Shown: positions 53,920 to 63,628 of the stretch, piece after piece
How the letters are laid out: each line of letters starts with the position of its first letter
Numbering within the stretch: position 1 is the stretch's first letter
From: Candidatus Thiodiazotropha sp. (ex Monitilora ramsayi)
Lineage (GTDB): Bacteria > Pseudomonadota > Gammaproteobacteria > Chromatiales > Chromatiaceae
NCBI GenBank assembly: GCA_025655595.1
Contig: JAHXIO010000008.1
Location: forward strand, 32,830-96,829
DNA length: 64,000 bases
Reading direction: 5' to 3'
The notes under the pieces: model-generated
What the model was told of the DNA's origin: nothing
Database searches by the model: none
Seen by the model: the letters and a program-made list of their open reading frames with translations, nothing else
Translations under genes and position numbers: made by a program

Positions 53920-56367
53920 ATGGCCATCAAAAAGACCGAACTCTACTCATCCCTCTGGGCCAGCTGCGACGAACTGCGCGGCGGTATGGACGCCTCCCAG
54001 TACAAGGACTACGTACTCACTTTCCTTTTCCTTAAATACGTCTCCGATAAATTCCTGCACGACCGCAAGGCGAAGATCGTCTGCCCCAAAGGCTGCACCT
54101 TCCCCGACATCGTCAAGCTCAAGGGCGGCAAAGAGGTGGGCGAAAAGCTCAACATGGTGTTGGAGGGCATCGGCAAAGAGAACGAGCTGCCCTGGCTAGC
54201 CAACAAGGACAACGACTTCAACGACGAAGAGCGCCTCGGCAAAGGCAAGGAGATGGTCGACCGCCTCTCCAAGCTCATCGGCATCTTTGAGGGGCTCGAC
54301 TTTATCGGTAACAATGCCCAGGGCGACGACCTGCTCGGTGATGCCTACGAATATCTGATGCGCAATTTCGCCACCGAGTCGGGCAAGAGCAAGGGGCAAT
54401 TTTACACCCCGGCAGAGGTTTCTCGCATCCTCGCCAAGGTGGTCGGCATCACCAAAAAGACCACCCAGGACAAAACCGTCTACGATCCCACCTGCGGTTC
54501 CGGCTCGCTGCTGCTCAAGGCGGCAGACGAGGCAACCAACGGTCTGAGTATCTATGGGCAGGAGAAGGATGTCTCCACCACCGCGCTCTGTCGCATGAAC
54601 ATGATCCTGCACGACAACGCCGATGCCGAGATCGCCCCCGGCGGCCACAGCACACTGGCCGAGCCCGAGTTCAAAAAGGCCAACAGCGGCCTCATGACCT
54701 TCGACTTTGCCGTTGCCAACCCCCCTTTCTCCTACAAGGCGTGGTCAACGGGTGTAACCCGGGACGATAGCGGTGCTGACATCTACCGCCGCTTTGAATA
54801 CGGCGAACCGCCCGAGAAGAACGGTGACTACGCCTTCCTGCTGCATATCCTCAAATCACTCAAAAGCACCGGCAAGGCTGCCGTCATCCTGCCCCACGGA
54901 GTGCTATTCCGGGGCAATGCCGAGGCCGACATCCGCCGCAACTTGATCAAGCAGGGCTACATCAAGGGCATCATCGGCCTGCCCGCCAACCTCTTTTACG
55001 GCACCGGCATCCCCGCCTGCATCATCGTTATCGACAAGGCGGGAGCCAAGACACGCCTTAAGGATAAAAAGAGCGGTATCTTCATGATCGACGCCAGCAA
55101 GGGTTTTATGAAAGACGGCCCCAAGAACCGCTTGCGCAGTCAGGACATCCACAAGATCGTCGATGTCTTTAACAATCAGATAACGCAGGATAACTACAGT
55201 CGCATGGTCAGCTTCGATAAGATCGAGGGTCACGACTACAACCTCAACATCCCCCGCTATATCGACAGCTCCGCCGCCGAAGACCTGCACGACCTCACTG
55301 CGCACCTGAAAGGTGGCATCCCCAATACCGATATCGAGGCGTTGGACGAGTACTGGCAGGTATTCCCTGAGCTACGCCACAGCCTGTTTAAACATAAACG
55401 CAAGGGCTACAGTCGGGCGCTGGTTGCCGCCGCCGAGGTCAAGGCCACCATCCTCGAACATGAGGAGTTCAAGGCCTTCGCCAAGAAAAGCCTGGCACGC
55501 TTCAAGCGCTGGAAGAAGAAGGTGCAGTTGCAGGAGATCGCTCAGGGCGACCACCCCAAGACAATCATCCACATTGTCTCGGAAGCGTTGTTAGAGGCCT
55601 TCGCCACCGCCCCCCTGCTCGACAGCTACGACATGTACCAAATCATCATGCACTACTGGGCCGAGGTGATGCAGGACGACGTCTACTTCATCACCCAGGA
55701 CGGCTGGCCCGCCGCCAACGCCCTGCGCGAGTTGGTAGTAAAGAAGGGCGAAAAGCTCAAGGAGACCCCCGACCTCACCATCAACAAGGCCAAATACAAG
55801 GCCGAGCTGATCCCCCCCGCCCTCGTCGTGCAGCGCTTCTTTGCCGCTGAACAAAACGAGGTCGACACCCTGCAGGCCGCTCTCGATAGCACCACCCAGG
55901 AGCTGGAGGCCTATATCGAAGAGCACGCAGTCGAAGGGGGCCTACTGGAAGAGGCACTTACCGATAGCGGCAAGGTCAACAAGGGCAGCGTTAGTGCCCG
56001 GTTGAAAGAGGCCGTCGAAGCCGATGAGATCGCCGCACTGAAAAAAGCGAAAGAACTGATCGAGGGCGAGGCGAGCAAGAAAAAGCAGCTAAAGGCCTCG
56101 CAGGAGGCGCTGGACAAGCAGGTCTTCAAACAATACCCCCAACTCACCGAAGCCGAGAACAAGGCCCTCATCGTCGAGGACAAATGGCTGGCAACCCTGC
56201 AAGCTAATGTCGTCGCCGAGATCGAATGGGTCACCCAGCAGCTCGCCAATCGTGTGAAGACGCTGGAAGAGCGTTACGAGAACCCACTTCCGGAACTGAC
56301 CGCAAGGGTGGCAACACTCAGCGCAAAAGTCGATGAGCATTTGCAGAAGATGAGGTTGCAGTGGTGA
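53920..56367 (+). CDS. hsdM: Type I restriction-modification methyltransferase subunit M
   Basis: 815 aa, N6-adenine methyltransferase. Motif I is DPTCGSGSLLLKA from residue 189 and motif IV is NPPF at 267-270. The N-terminal helical domain (WASCDELRGGMDASQYKDYV) is standard. The protein is about 290 residues longer than EcoKI HsdM. The extra C-terminal part (about 620-815) is charged and coiled-coil-like, including LDSTTQELEAYIEE and KKKQLKASQEAL. It overlaps hsdS by 7 bp. It methylates target sites with HsdS and is needed for restriction by HsdR. Confidence 0.95.
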   Translation: MAIKKTELYSSLWASCDELRGGMDASQYKDYVLTFLFLKYVSDKFLHDRKAKIVCPKGCTFPDIVKLKGGKEVGEKLNMVLEGIGKENELPWLANKDNDFNDEERLGKGKEMVDRLSKLIGIFEGLDFIGNNAQGDDLLGDAYEYLMRNFATESGKSKGQFYTPAEVSRILAKVVGITKKTTQDKTVYDPTCGSGSLLLKAADEATNGLSIYGQEKDVSTTALCRMNMILHDNADAEIAPGGHSTLAEPEFKKANSGLMTFDFAVANPPFSYKAWSTGVTRDDSGADIYRRFEYGEPPEKNGDYAFLLHILKSLKSTGKAAVILPHGVLFRGNAEADIRRNLIKQGYIKGIIGLPANLFYGTGIPACIIVIDKAGAKTRLKDKKSGIFMIDASKGFMKDGPKNRLRSQDIHKIVDVFNNQITQDNYSRMVSFDKIEGHDYNLNIPRYIDSSAAEDLHDLTAHLKGGIPNTDIEALDEYWQVFPELRHSLFKHKRKGYSRALVAAAEVKATILEHEEFKAFAKKSLARFKRWKKKVQLQEIAQGDHPKTIIHIVSEALLEAFATAPLLDSYDMYQIIMHYWAEVMQDDVYFITQDGWPAANALRELVVKKGEKLKETPDLTINKAKYKAELIPPALVVQRFFAAEQNEVDTLQAALDSTTQELEAYIEEHAVEGGLLEEALTDSGKVNKGSVSARLKEAVEADEIAALKKAKELIEGEASKKKQLKASQEALDKQVFKQYPQLTEAENKALIVEDKWLATLQANVVAEIEWVTQQLANRVKTLEERYENPLPELTARVATLSAKVDEHLQKMRLQW

Positions 56368-57653
56368 GTGGGGGAGTGAAAGAGGTTAGTGCCGAATACC
56401 GGAGTGCTCGGCTGGTGGATGATTGTTTTAAAGGGTATAAAAAAACGGAGGTTGGGGTGATACCTGATGACTGGATGGTGTTACAGATTCAAAATTTTGC
56501 AAAAGTAGGAAGTGGAACAACTCCATCACGAGCACAAGACGATAGTTATTATAAAAACGGAGACACATATTGGGTCAAAACGACAGATCTGAATAACTCT
56601 ATAATCCGAGAAACTGAAGAAAAAGTAACAGATCTGGCTCTGAAAGAAACTAGCTTGAATGTCTATCCAGAAGAAACAGTGTTAGTTGCAATGTATGGCG
56701 GTTTCAACCAAATCGGTCGTACTGGGATACTTTCTATACCTGCTGCTGTTAATCAAGCTTTGGTTGCTGTGCAGGTAAATAAAAAGTTCGATTCAAGATA
56801 TTTGTTAAATACACTCAATTATAAAATTGAATATTGGAGATCAGTTGCAAGTAGCAGTAGAAAAGACCCGAACATTACAAGTTTAGATGTTAAGGAGTTT
56901 AAGTTGGCCATGCCGCCAACGAAAAAAGAACAAACCGCCATCGCCAACGCACTTTCTGATGTCGATACCCTAATCACCTCGCTGGAAAGACTCATCACCA
57001 AAAAGCGCGCCATCAAAACCGCCACCATGCAGCAACTGCTTACCGGCAAAAAGCGCCTGCCGCCGTTTGATAAAACCCACGCCGGTTACAAACAGACTAA
57101 ATTTGGTGAGATTCCGGAGGATTGGGAGGTTGATTCAATTGGTAATGTTCTTTCAATTACCACTGGAGATAAGAATACTCAGGACAAGGTGGATGATGGA
57201 CAATATCCGTTCTATGTAAGGTCACAAATTGTAGAGAGGATAAATTCGTATTCTTATGATGGAGAGGCTGTATTAACGGCAGGTGACGGTGTTGGCACGG
57301 GAAAGATATACCACTATATAAATGGAAAGTTTGATTACCATCAACGCGTGTACTTAATGCATAACTTTTCTGATAGGTTGGATGGGTATTATTTCTACAT
57401 CTTTTTTAGTGATAATTTCCACGATCGGATAATGTCAATGACAGCGAAGTCTTCGGTCGATTCTGTTCGGCGTGAAATGATTGCTGACATGAAGATAGTC
57501 CTGCCGTCAATTGATGAGCAGATAGCTATGGCCAGAGTATTGTCTGACATGGATAGTGAAATTGACACGTTAGAAAAGCGCCTATCTAAAACCCAACAAC
57601 TCAAACAAGGCATGATGCAGGAACTGCTAACTGGGAAAACGAGACTGATATGA
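56361..57653 (+). CDS. hsdS: Type I restriction-modification specificity subunit S
   Basis: 430 aa from GTG at 56361 (a second GTG follows at 56364). Two target recognition domains alternate with two conserved helices. The repeat endings are MQQLLTGKKRLP near 228-239 and MQELLTGKTRLI at the C-terminus, each preceded by a long helix (ANALSDVDTLITSLERLI; ARVLSDMDSEIDTLEKRL). The TRDs have lower GC than the flanking genes, as is usual for exchangeable specificity modules. The recognised bipartite site cannot be read from the sequence. Confidence 0.94.
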   Translation: MVSGGVKEVSAEYRSARLVDDCFKGYKKTEVGVIPDDWMVLQIQNFAKVGSGTTPSRAQDDSYYKNGDTYWVKTTDLNNSIIRETEEKVTDLALKETSLNVYPEETVLVAMYGGFNQIGRTGILSIPAAVNQALVAVQVNKKFDSRYLLNTLNYKIEYWRSVASSSRKDPNITSLDVKEFKLAMPPTKKEQTAIANALSDVDTLITSLERLITKKRAIKTATMQQLLTGKKRLPPFDKTHAGYKQTKFGEIPEDWEVDSIGNVLSITTGDKNTQDKVDDGQYPFYVRSQIVERINSYSYDGEAVLTAGDGVGTGKIYHYINGKFDYHQRVYLMHNFSDRLDGYYFYIFFSDNFHDRIMSMTAKSSVDSVRREMIADMKIVLPSIDEQIAMARVLSDMDSEIDTLEKRLSKTQQLKQGMMQELLTGKTRLI

Positions 57654-60600
57654 GCAAGATCGGGCAAAAGGAGCGTGCCACACAAAAACGCGTGGCGGCT
57701 CTATTCCGGAAACAACTGGGCTACGACTACTATGGTGACTGGCAGGATCGCGCCGATAATTCGAACATTGAAGAGAGGTACCTGCGTGACTGGCTGAAGC
57801 GGCAGGGGATGGACGAGGCGATGGCCAACAAGGCCATCCGCAAGTTCAAGCGTTCTGCCGCGGTGGGTGACGGCAAGAAGCTCTATCACGCAAACAAGGA
57901 GGTCTACAGCGATCTTCGCTACGGTGTAAAGGTACCGCAAGGCCAGGGCAGGCAGGACAAGACAGTCTGGCTCATCGACTGGACGAACCCCCTCAACAAC
58001 GATTTTGCCATTGCCGAGGAGGTGACAGTAAGAGGCGACAACACCAAGCGCCCCGATGTGGTGCTCTATGTGAACGGTATCGCCCTCGGCGTGATCGAAC
58101 TCAAGCGCGCCAGCGTCGGCGTGGACGAGGGGATACAGCAGAACCTCGATAATCAGAAAAAGACCTTCATCCGCGACTTCTTCACCACCATGCAGTTGGT
58201 GATGGCGGGCAATGACTCCCAGGGGCTGCGTTACGGCACTATCGAGACGCCCGCCAAACACTATTATCGCTGGAAGGAGGAGAACCCTGCCTATAACTCC
58301 GATGTGGATGATCGACACAGGAAATACCTCTCCGTCGACGATGTCGAGTCAGTCGATGAGATTCTCGATTTCGACATTCTCCACCTCTGCAACAAGACGC
58401 GCTTCCTTGAGATCATCCACAACTTTATCGTTTTCGATGCGGGGATAAAAAAGCTCTGTCGTCACAACCAGTACTTTGGCGTCAAGGCGGCACAGCAGCG
58501 CATCCGCGATAACGAAGGCGGCATCATCTGGCACACCCAGGGCTCGGGCAAAAGCCTGACTATGGTCTGGCTGGCAAAGTGGATACGCGAGAATGTGGAA
58601 GATGCCCGCGTGCTGGTAGTCACCGACCGCACTGAGCTGGATGAGCAGATCGAGGGGGTTTACGAAGGCGTCGACGAGGAGATCTACCGCACCAGCAGCG
58701 GCACCGACCTGGTCGCCACCCTAAACGAAGCGAAGCCATGGCTGTTGTGCTCACTGGTCCACAAGTTCGGCAAGCGCGGCGAGAAAAGCGACGAGCAGGC
58801 GACCGATGACTACATCGCGGAGTTGATGAAACAGCTGCCGAGCGACTTCAAGGCCAAAGGCAATCTCTATGTCTTTGTCGATGAGTGTCACCGCACCCAG
58901 TCAGGCAAGCTGCACAAAGCGATGAATGCGATCCTGCCCGAGGCGTTCTTTATCGGTTTCACCGGCACCCCACTGTTGAAAAAGGACAAGCAGAAGAGCA
59001 TCGAGGTCTTTGGTTCGTTCATCCACACCTACAAGTTCGACGAGGCGGTGAACGACAAGGTGGTGCTCGACCTGCAATATGAAGCGCGGGATATCGACCA
59101 GTACATTCGATCCCCGAAGAAGATCGACGAGTGGTTCGAGGTGAATACCGCCGGTCTCACCGACATGGCCAAGGTGCAGCTCAAACAGCGCTGGGGGACC
59201 ATGCAGAAGGTGCTCTCCAGCAAAGAACGGCTGGAGATGATCGTCAACGACATCTGGATGGACATGAAAAAGCGGCCGCGCCTGATGAACGGTCGTGGTA
59301 ACGCCATGCTGGTATGCGCCAGTATCTACCAGGCCTGCAAGGTTTACGAATTGTTCACCAGGACCGAGCTGAAAGGCAAGTGCGCCATCGTCACCAGCTA
59401 CCTGCCCTCACCCAAGGATATCAAGAGTGAGGAAACCGGCGAAGGCGATACAGAAAAGCTGCACCAATACGAAATCTACCAGCAGATGCTAGCCGACTAC
59501 TTTGAGATACCCGAAAACGAGGCGATCAACCGTGCCGAGGAGTTCGAGAAAAAGGTTAAACAACAGTTCAAGAAGGAACCGGGGCAGATGCGCCTGCTGA
59601 TCGTGGTCGACAAGCTGCTGACCGGTTTCGATGCCCCCTCGGCTACCTACCTCTATATCGACAAAACGATGTATGACCACGGCCTGTTCCAGGCAATTTG
59701 TCGCGTCAACCGCCTGGACGGCGACGACAAGGAATATGGCTATATCGTCGACTACAAGGACCTGTTCCATAGCCTGGAGACCTCCATTAACGATTACACC
59801 AGCGGTGCTTTCGATGCTTATGACAAGGAGGATGTGCATGACCTGCTGACCAACCGGCTGGAGAAAAGTCGGGAGAAGCTAGAAGAGGCAAGAGAGACGG
59901 TAAAGAGCCTCTGCGAACCGGTGCTGGAGCCGAGGGAACTCATTGACTACATCCGTTACTTCTGTGGCGATGTAGCCAATAGTGAAGAACTCAAGCTGAA
60001 TGAGGCCAAACGAGTCGCGCTTTATAAGGACGTTGCCGCCCTGGTACGTGCCTACGCTAACCTTGCCAACGAGATGACAGCGGCGGGTTACAGCCCTGCA
60101 GAGGCGCTGGAGGTTAAAGGCGAGGTCGAGCATTCCAGCAAGATGCGGCAGGAGATAAAGCTAGCATCACGAGATGAAGTGAATTTGAAGCAGTACGAAC
60201 CTGCCATGCGCCGTCTGCTGGATACCTATATCCGAGCCGAAGACAGCGAAACCGTTGTCGACTTCGAAGAGTTGGGTCTTGTCGAGCTGATTATTGCAAA
60301 AGCGGCGCAATACCAAGGAAAGGCTGAAGGTAACAAGGTACCAGAAGCAATGGCTGAGACGATTGAGAACAACATCCGCAAGGTAATCATCGATGGTCAG
60401 CCAATCAACCCCAAATATTATGAAAAAATGTCTGAGCTGTTGGGTGCCCTGATAGAGCAACGACGTGAGGAAGCCTTGGATTATGAGGCTTACCTGAAAG
60501 AGGTCAAAAAATTAGCGAAAAATCTCACCAACCCGGAAGGTATGGTGACCTACCCTGAGACCATGGATACCCAGGGAAAAAGGTCGCTATATGACAATCT

Positions 60601-60787
60601 GGACCAGAACGAGGAGCTAGTGACACGGATCGATACAGCCATCCGCAGCACGAAGAAGGCCGCCTGGAAGGATAATCGTTTCAAAATGCGTGATGTGAAA
60701 TATGCTGTAAAAGAAGAGCTGGGCGAATATTCAGTAAAGCTCGACGAAGTGATTGAGCTTATAAAAAACCAACCCGAGTATGACTGA
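57650..60787 (+). CDS. hsdR: Type I restriction enzyme subunit R
   Basis: 1045 aa. It provides ATP-driven translocation and cleavage. The PD-(D/E)XK site is RPDVVLYVNGIALGVIELKR with E150 and K152. Helicase motifs are GSGKS (298-302), DECH at 411-414, GFTGTPLL, and QAICRVNRLDGDD. The start overlaps the hsdS stop codon (ATGA). The C-terminal 200 residues are helical and bind the core enzyme. It overlaps the next gene by 8 bp. Confidence 0.95.
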   Translation: MSKIGQKERATQKRVAALFRKQLGYDYYGDWQDRADNSNIEERYLRDWLKRQGMDEAMANKAIRKFKRSAAVGDGKKLYHANKEVYSDLRYGVKVPQGQGRQDKTVWLIDWTNPLNNDFAIAEEVTVRGDNTKRPDVVLYVNGIALGVIELKRASVGVDEGIQQNLDNQKKTFIRDFFTTMQLVMAGNDSQGLRYGTIETPAKHYYRWKEENPAYNSDVDDRHRKYLSVDDVESVDEILDFDILHLCNKTRFLEIIHNFIVFDAGIKKLCRHNQYFGVKAAQQRIRDNEGGIIWHTQGSGKSLTMVWLAKWIRENVEDARVLVVTDRTELDEQIEGVYEGVDEEIYRTSSGTDLVATLNEAKPWLLCSLVHKFGKRGEKSDEQATDDYIAELMKQLPSDFKAKGNLYVFVDECHRTQSGKLHKAMNAILPEAFFIGFTGTPLLKKDKQKSIEVFGSFIHTYKFDEAVNDKVVLDLQYEARDIDQYIRSPKKIDEWFEVNTAGLTDMAKVQLKQRWGTMQKVLSSKERLEMIVNDIWMDMKKRPRLMNGRGNAMLVCASIYQACKVYELFTRTELKGKCAIVTSYLPSPKDIKSEETGEGDTEKLHQYEIYQQMLADYFEIPENEAINRAEEFEKKVKQQFKKEPGQMRLLIVVDKLLTGFDAPSATYLYIDKTMYDHGLFQAICRVNRLDGDDKEYGYIVDYKDLFHSLETSINDYTSGAFDAYDKEDVHDLLTNRLEKSREKLEEARETVKSLCEPVLEPRELIDYIRYFCGDVANSEELKLNEAKRVALYKDVAALVRAYANLANEMTAAGYSPAEALEVKGEVEHSSKMRQEIKLASRDEVNLKQYEPAMRRLLDTYIRAEDSETVVDFEELGLVELIIAKAAQYQGKAEGNKVPEAMAETIENNIRKVIIDGQPINPKYYEKMSELLGALIEQRREEALDYEAYLKEVKKLAKNLTNPEGMVTYPETMDTQGKRSLYDNLDQNEELVTRIDTAIRSTKKAAWKDNRFKMRDVKYAVKEELGEYSVKLDEVIELIKNQPEYD

Positions 60788-61517
60788 GTTGGCCAAGGCG
60801 AAAGAGATGCTGATAGTAAACGGAATTGCGGTACAGATAGTAAGGAAGGATATCAAGAACCTCTATCTTGCCGTCTATCCACCCGATGGTCATGTACGGG
60901 TGGCGGTACCAAAAAATATAACGGACGACAACGTGCGCCTAGCCGTAGTCTCGAAATTGAGCTGGATTAAAAAACAGCAGAAGGACTTTAAGGAGCAGGC
61001 TCGCCAATCCGAAAGGCGGTACGTTTCAGGAGAGTGTCACTACCACTTTGGCAAGCGCTGTCGATTGGAATTGATTGAGCGTGTAGGTGGCCACCACGTT
61101 GAGTTGATGCAGTCTGGAAAATTGAGGCTCTACGTCAATCCCGGTACGACAGCTGCCAATAGGAGAAAGCTGTTAGACGAGTGGCGGCGAAATGAGTTAA
61201 AGCAGCGTGCGGGGGAACTGCTGGACAAGTGGCAGCCTATCATCGGCAGGCAGGTCGCCCATTGTGGCATCAAGAAGATGAGGACCAAATGGGGCAGCTG
61301 CAATAGCGAGAAGCGCAATATCTGGCTGAACCTGGAGTTGTCGAAAAAGCCGCCAGAATGCCTTGAATATATTTTTGTGCATGAGATGGTTCACTTTCTT
61401 GAGCGGGGACACAATGACAACTTCAGGTATTACATGGACAAGTTCATGCCAAATTGGCGTTTGGCAAAAGCACGATTAAACCAACTGCCACTACGGCACG
61501 AGAGCTGGAATTATTGA
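60780..61517 (+). CDS. YgjP/SprT-like zinc metallopeptidase
   Basis: 245 aa. The zinc site is HEMVHFLERGHNDNF with HEXXH at 201-205 and a third ligand H in RGHND. The preceding KMRTKWGSCNSEKRNIWLNL (about 174-193) is the DUF45/YgjP signature. No membrane segments are present. Homologues often sit next to type I restriction genes, but the role is not established. The start overlaps hsdR by 8 bp and the stop is 1 bp before the next gene. Confidence 0.9.
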   Translation: MTELAKAKEMLIVNGIAVQIVRKDIKNLYLAVYPPDGHVRVAVPKNITDDNVRLAVVSKLSWIKKQQKDFKEQARQSERRYVSGECHYHFGKRCRLELIERVGGHHVELMQSGKLRLYVNPGTTAANRRKLLDEWRRNELKQRAGELLDKWQPIIGRQVAHCGIKKMRTKWGSCNSEKRNIWLNLELSKKPPECLEYIFVHEMVHFLERGHNDNFRYYMDKFMPNWRLAKARLNQLPLRHESWNY

Positions 61518-61518
61518 T

Positions 61519-62130
61519 ATGACTGAAATTGTTTACGTTCTAATTAATGAAGCAATGCCGAACTATGCAAAAATCGGTCGTACTGACAATCTTGAGCAGC
61601 GTATACGCTCATTGGACAACACCTCCGTGCCGTTGCCATTTGAGTGCTTTTATGCCGCACGGGTGAACGATGCGGCGTTTGTGGAGAAACAGTTGCACGA
61701 TGCCTTTGCCGATTTTCGTGTGCGCAAAAATCGTGAATATTTCGAGGTTTCGCCTGACCGGATTGTTTCGGCGCTGAAAATTGGTGCGTTAGAAGAGGTA
61801 ACACCCGGAGTGGACTACGTCGAGAGCGAGGATGACCAAAAAGCACTGGATAAAGCCAGAACCCGTCGCTCAGCATTCAATTTTGAAATGGTAAAAATAC
61901 CTGAAGGCGCCGAGTTGCAATTTGTTCGAGATGAAAGTGTGACTTGTAAGGTTGTGGGTACGAAACGTGTAGAGTTTCAAGGTGAAACAACCAGCTTGTC
62001 AGCAGCGGCTTCAAGCGCACTTAATAATATGGGATTGTACTGGAAAGCTGTACAAGGCCCTATGTATTGGCTTTACGAAGGTGAAACGCTCGGAGAACGC
62101 CGGTATCGATTGGAAACAAGTGATGAATAG
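61519..62130 (+). CDS. GIY-YIG/T5orf172-like nuclease with RAMA-like C-terminal domain
   Basis: 203 aa. Residues 3-90 are a GIY-YIG fold (IVYVLINEAMPNYAKIGRT; FVEKQLHDAFADFRVRKNRE with the catalytic-type E; YFEVSP). The C-terminal part (about 145-200) with VEFQGETTSLSAAASSALNN and an MYWLYEGETL end resembles the RAMA/DUF4357-type domain found with restriction methylases. The nuclease role is inferred. It is 1 bp after the peptidase and overlaps the next start by 8 bp. Confidence 0.8.
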   Translation: MTEIVYVLINEAMPNYAKIGRTDNLEQRIRSLDNTSVPLPFECFYAARVNDAAFVEKQLHDAFADFRVRKNREYFEVSPDRIVSALKIGALEEVTPGVDYVESEDDQKALDKARTRRSAFNFEMVKIPEGAELQFVRDESVTCKVVGTKRVEFQGETTSLSAAASSALNNMGLYWKAVQGPMYWLYEGETLGERRYRLETSDE

Positions 62131-62995
62131 CGGCTTGAACCATCTCCCGCACAACAAGCGCGACGACCTGCAAAAGGTTGTGGCGATCATCCGCGAGCGC
62201 TGCCCGGCGGTGGGGATGGTTATTCTCTTCGGTTCTTACGCCCGCGGCGGTTGGAAGGAGGCGAAGGATTTGGCGCCGGACAGGAAGTCGGGCCATGTTT
62301 CCGATTACGATATTTTGGCGATCTTTTCCGATGAATCGGCCTGTGATTCGCTGGCCTGGCAGGAGATTGCGCAGAGGTGTGGCGAAGCGAAGCTTTCGGC
62401 AACGCCGCGATTTATTCACCACGATATCGATTTTGTGAATCGCAAGCTGGAGGTGGGGCAGTATTTCTTCTCGGAGATCGTGACCCAGGGGAAAGTACTT
62501 TTCGATTCCGGGGCGTTTCAGTTGGCGGAGGAGAAGGCGCTCTCTCCACTGGAGCGGCTTGAGATTGTGCAGGAAGATTTCACGCAATGGTTCCAGACTT
62601 CGCAGCGGTTTTTTGAGACGTACGAGTTTAATTTTTCCAAAGGTTGGATGGAGTTGTCAGCGTTCAATCTCCATCAGGCCGCCGAATCTTCTTATAAAAC
62701 CGCGCTGATTGTCTTCACCAGCCACATTCCTGATGAGCACTATTTGGCGCTTTTGGGTTCCAGGGCGGGTGAGATTGATCCTGCCTTTAAGACGATGTTT
62801 CCTTCCAGCAGCGATGCCGAACGCGATGCCTTTACGGCACTGGAGTATGCCTATATCGGTGCACGCTACGACAAGCGTTACACCATTGATGAGTCGACCG
62901 TCGCCTATCTGGCGGAACGGGTCGGTGAATTGCTGAAGCTTACCGAGGCCCGTTGCCGGGAGAAGATCGCTGCTCTGGAAGCGGCAATCAAATAA
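62123..62995 (+). CDS. Single-chain nucleotidyltransferase-HEPN protein
   Basis: 290 aa from the ATG at 62123, inside the preceding gene's stop. A frame upstream exists but overlaps that gene fully. Residues 15-110 are a nucleotidyltransferase: VILFGSYARGGWKEAKD, a longer-than-usual loop, then VSDYDILAIF. Residues 145-290 are a HEPN domain (FSKGWMELSAFNLHQAAESS; YIGARYDKRYTI). The two partners of an MNT-HEPN system are thus fused in one chain. It ends the defence operon. Confidence 0.86.
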   Translation: MNSGLNHLPHNKRDDLQKVVAIIRERCPAVGMVILFGSYARGGWKEAKDLAPDRKSGHVSDYDILAIFSDESACDSLAWQEIAQRCGEAKLSATPRFIHHDIDFVNRKLEVGQYFFSEIVTQGKVLFDSGAFQLAEEKALSPLERLEIVQEDFTQWFQTSQRFFETYEFNFSKGWMELSAFNLHQAAESSYKTALIVFTSHIPDEHYLALLGSRAGEIDPAFKTMFPSSSDAERDAFTALEYAYIGARYDKRYTIDESTVAYLAERVGELLKLTEARCREKIAALEAAIK

Positions 62996-63402
62996 TTTGT
63001 AAGGGGCCTTTTTCTACTAGGGCCTGGTACACCCCCTATTGCGATAAGGTCGTTTTCGAAACAGTGTATTTGAAGAAAATCGCTGAGGTGCAGGCATAAA
63101 AAAGACGGTCCCTGAAGCGCCTGGTCTCCTAGGGTTCATAGCCAACCGATGGAAGGAAGCGCCCTTGGCACGCATCAGGATTTACCCGTCTTGATGCCAA
63201 GATCGTCTCTAGGGGTCACAAAATCAAGGATTTTTTCTCGAAATCACTTATTCATGTAACCCATATAATAATTATGGCCTTACATCATTACCTGACAAAT
63301 TTACCCTTATCCCATTGATAATAAGTAAATGATTAGGAGATCAGTATCCTCAAGGCACCGGTAATTAGGGCCAGACCAGAATGGCACTTACTTAACCATT
63401 TT
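62996..63402. other. Intergenic stretch, no gene recognised
   Basis: About 400 bases after the defence operon with mixed composition. No open frame with coding character, RNA or repeat that I can name, apart from short AT-rich promoter-like runs near 63265. Confidence 0.4.
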
Positions 63403-63463
63403 GGTGGGGCAGGGCCCCACCCTACCGTTCAATTCAGGGTGTAGGGTGGGGCCCTGCCCCACC
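63403..63463. repeat. REP-like palindrome pair
   Basis: Two 23-bp units in opposite orientation at 63403-63425 and 63441-63463, of the GTAGGGTGGGG subtype that also occurs at 51105 and 52667. A short frame through it is repeat-derived. Confidence 0.85.
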
Positions 63464-63580
63464 AAACCACCCCACGATAAATCCTCATACCCCAACCAAC
63501 ATGAATGGTACGCGGGATCTCTGAATAGCTGTAGGTATGTGAATGGTTCGTAGTGGGGTTGTCGCGAACGGAACAATACC

Positions 63581-63609
63581 GGGGCCACGGAAAACCGTGG
63601 CCCCTTTTT
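63581..63609 (+). terminator. Strong intrinsic terminator (plus strand)
   Basis: A perfect 10-bp stem (GGGGCCACGG / CCGTGGCCCC) with an AAAA loop and a TTTTT tail on the plus strand. It would stop plus-strand transcription before it enters the oppositely oriented DUF302 gene. Confidence 0.85.
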
Positions 63610-63628
63610 CGTTTAGGTTCCTGGCTTG

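Noticed and set aside
63388..63588. 66-codon frame on the minus strand
   Set aside because: Half of it is translated REP-like palindrome, and the rest is not protein-like.
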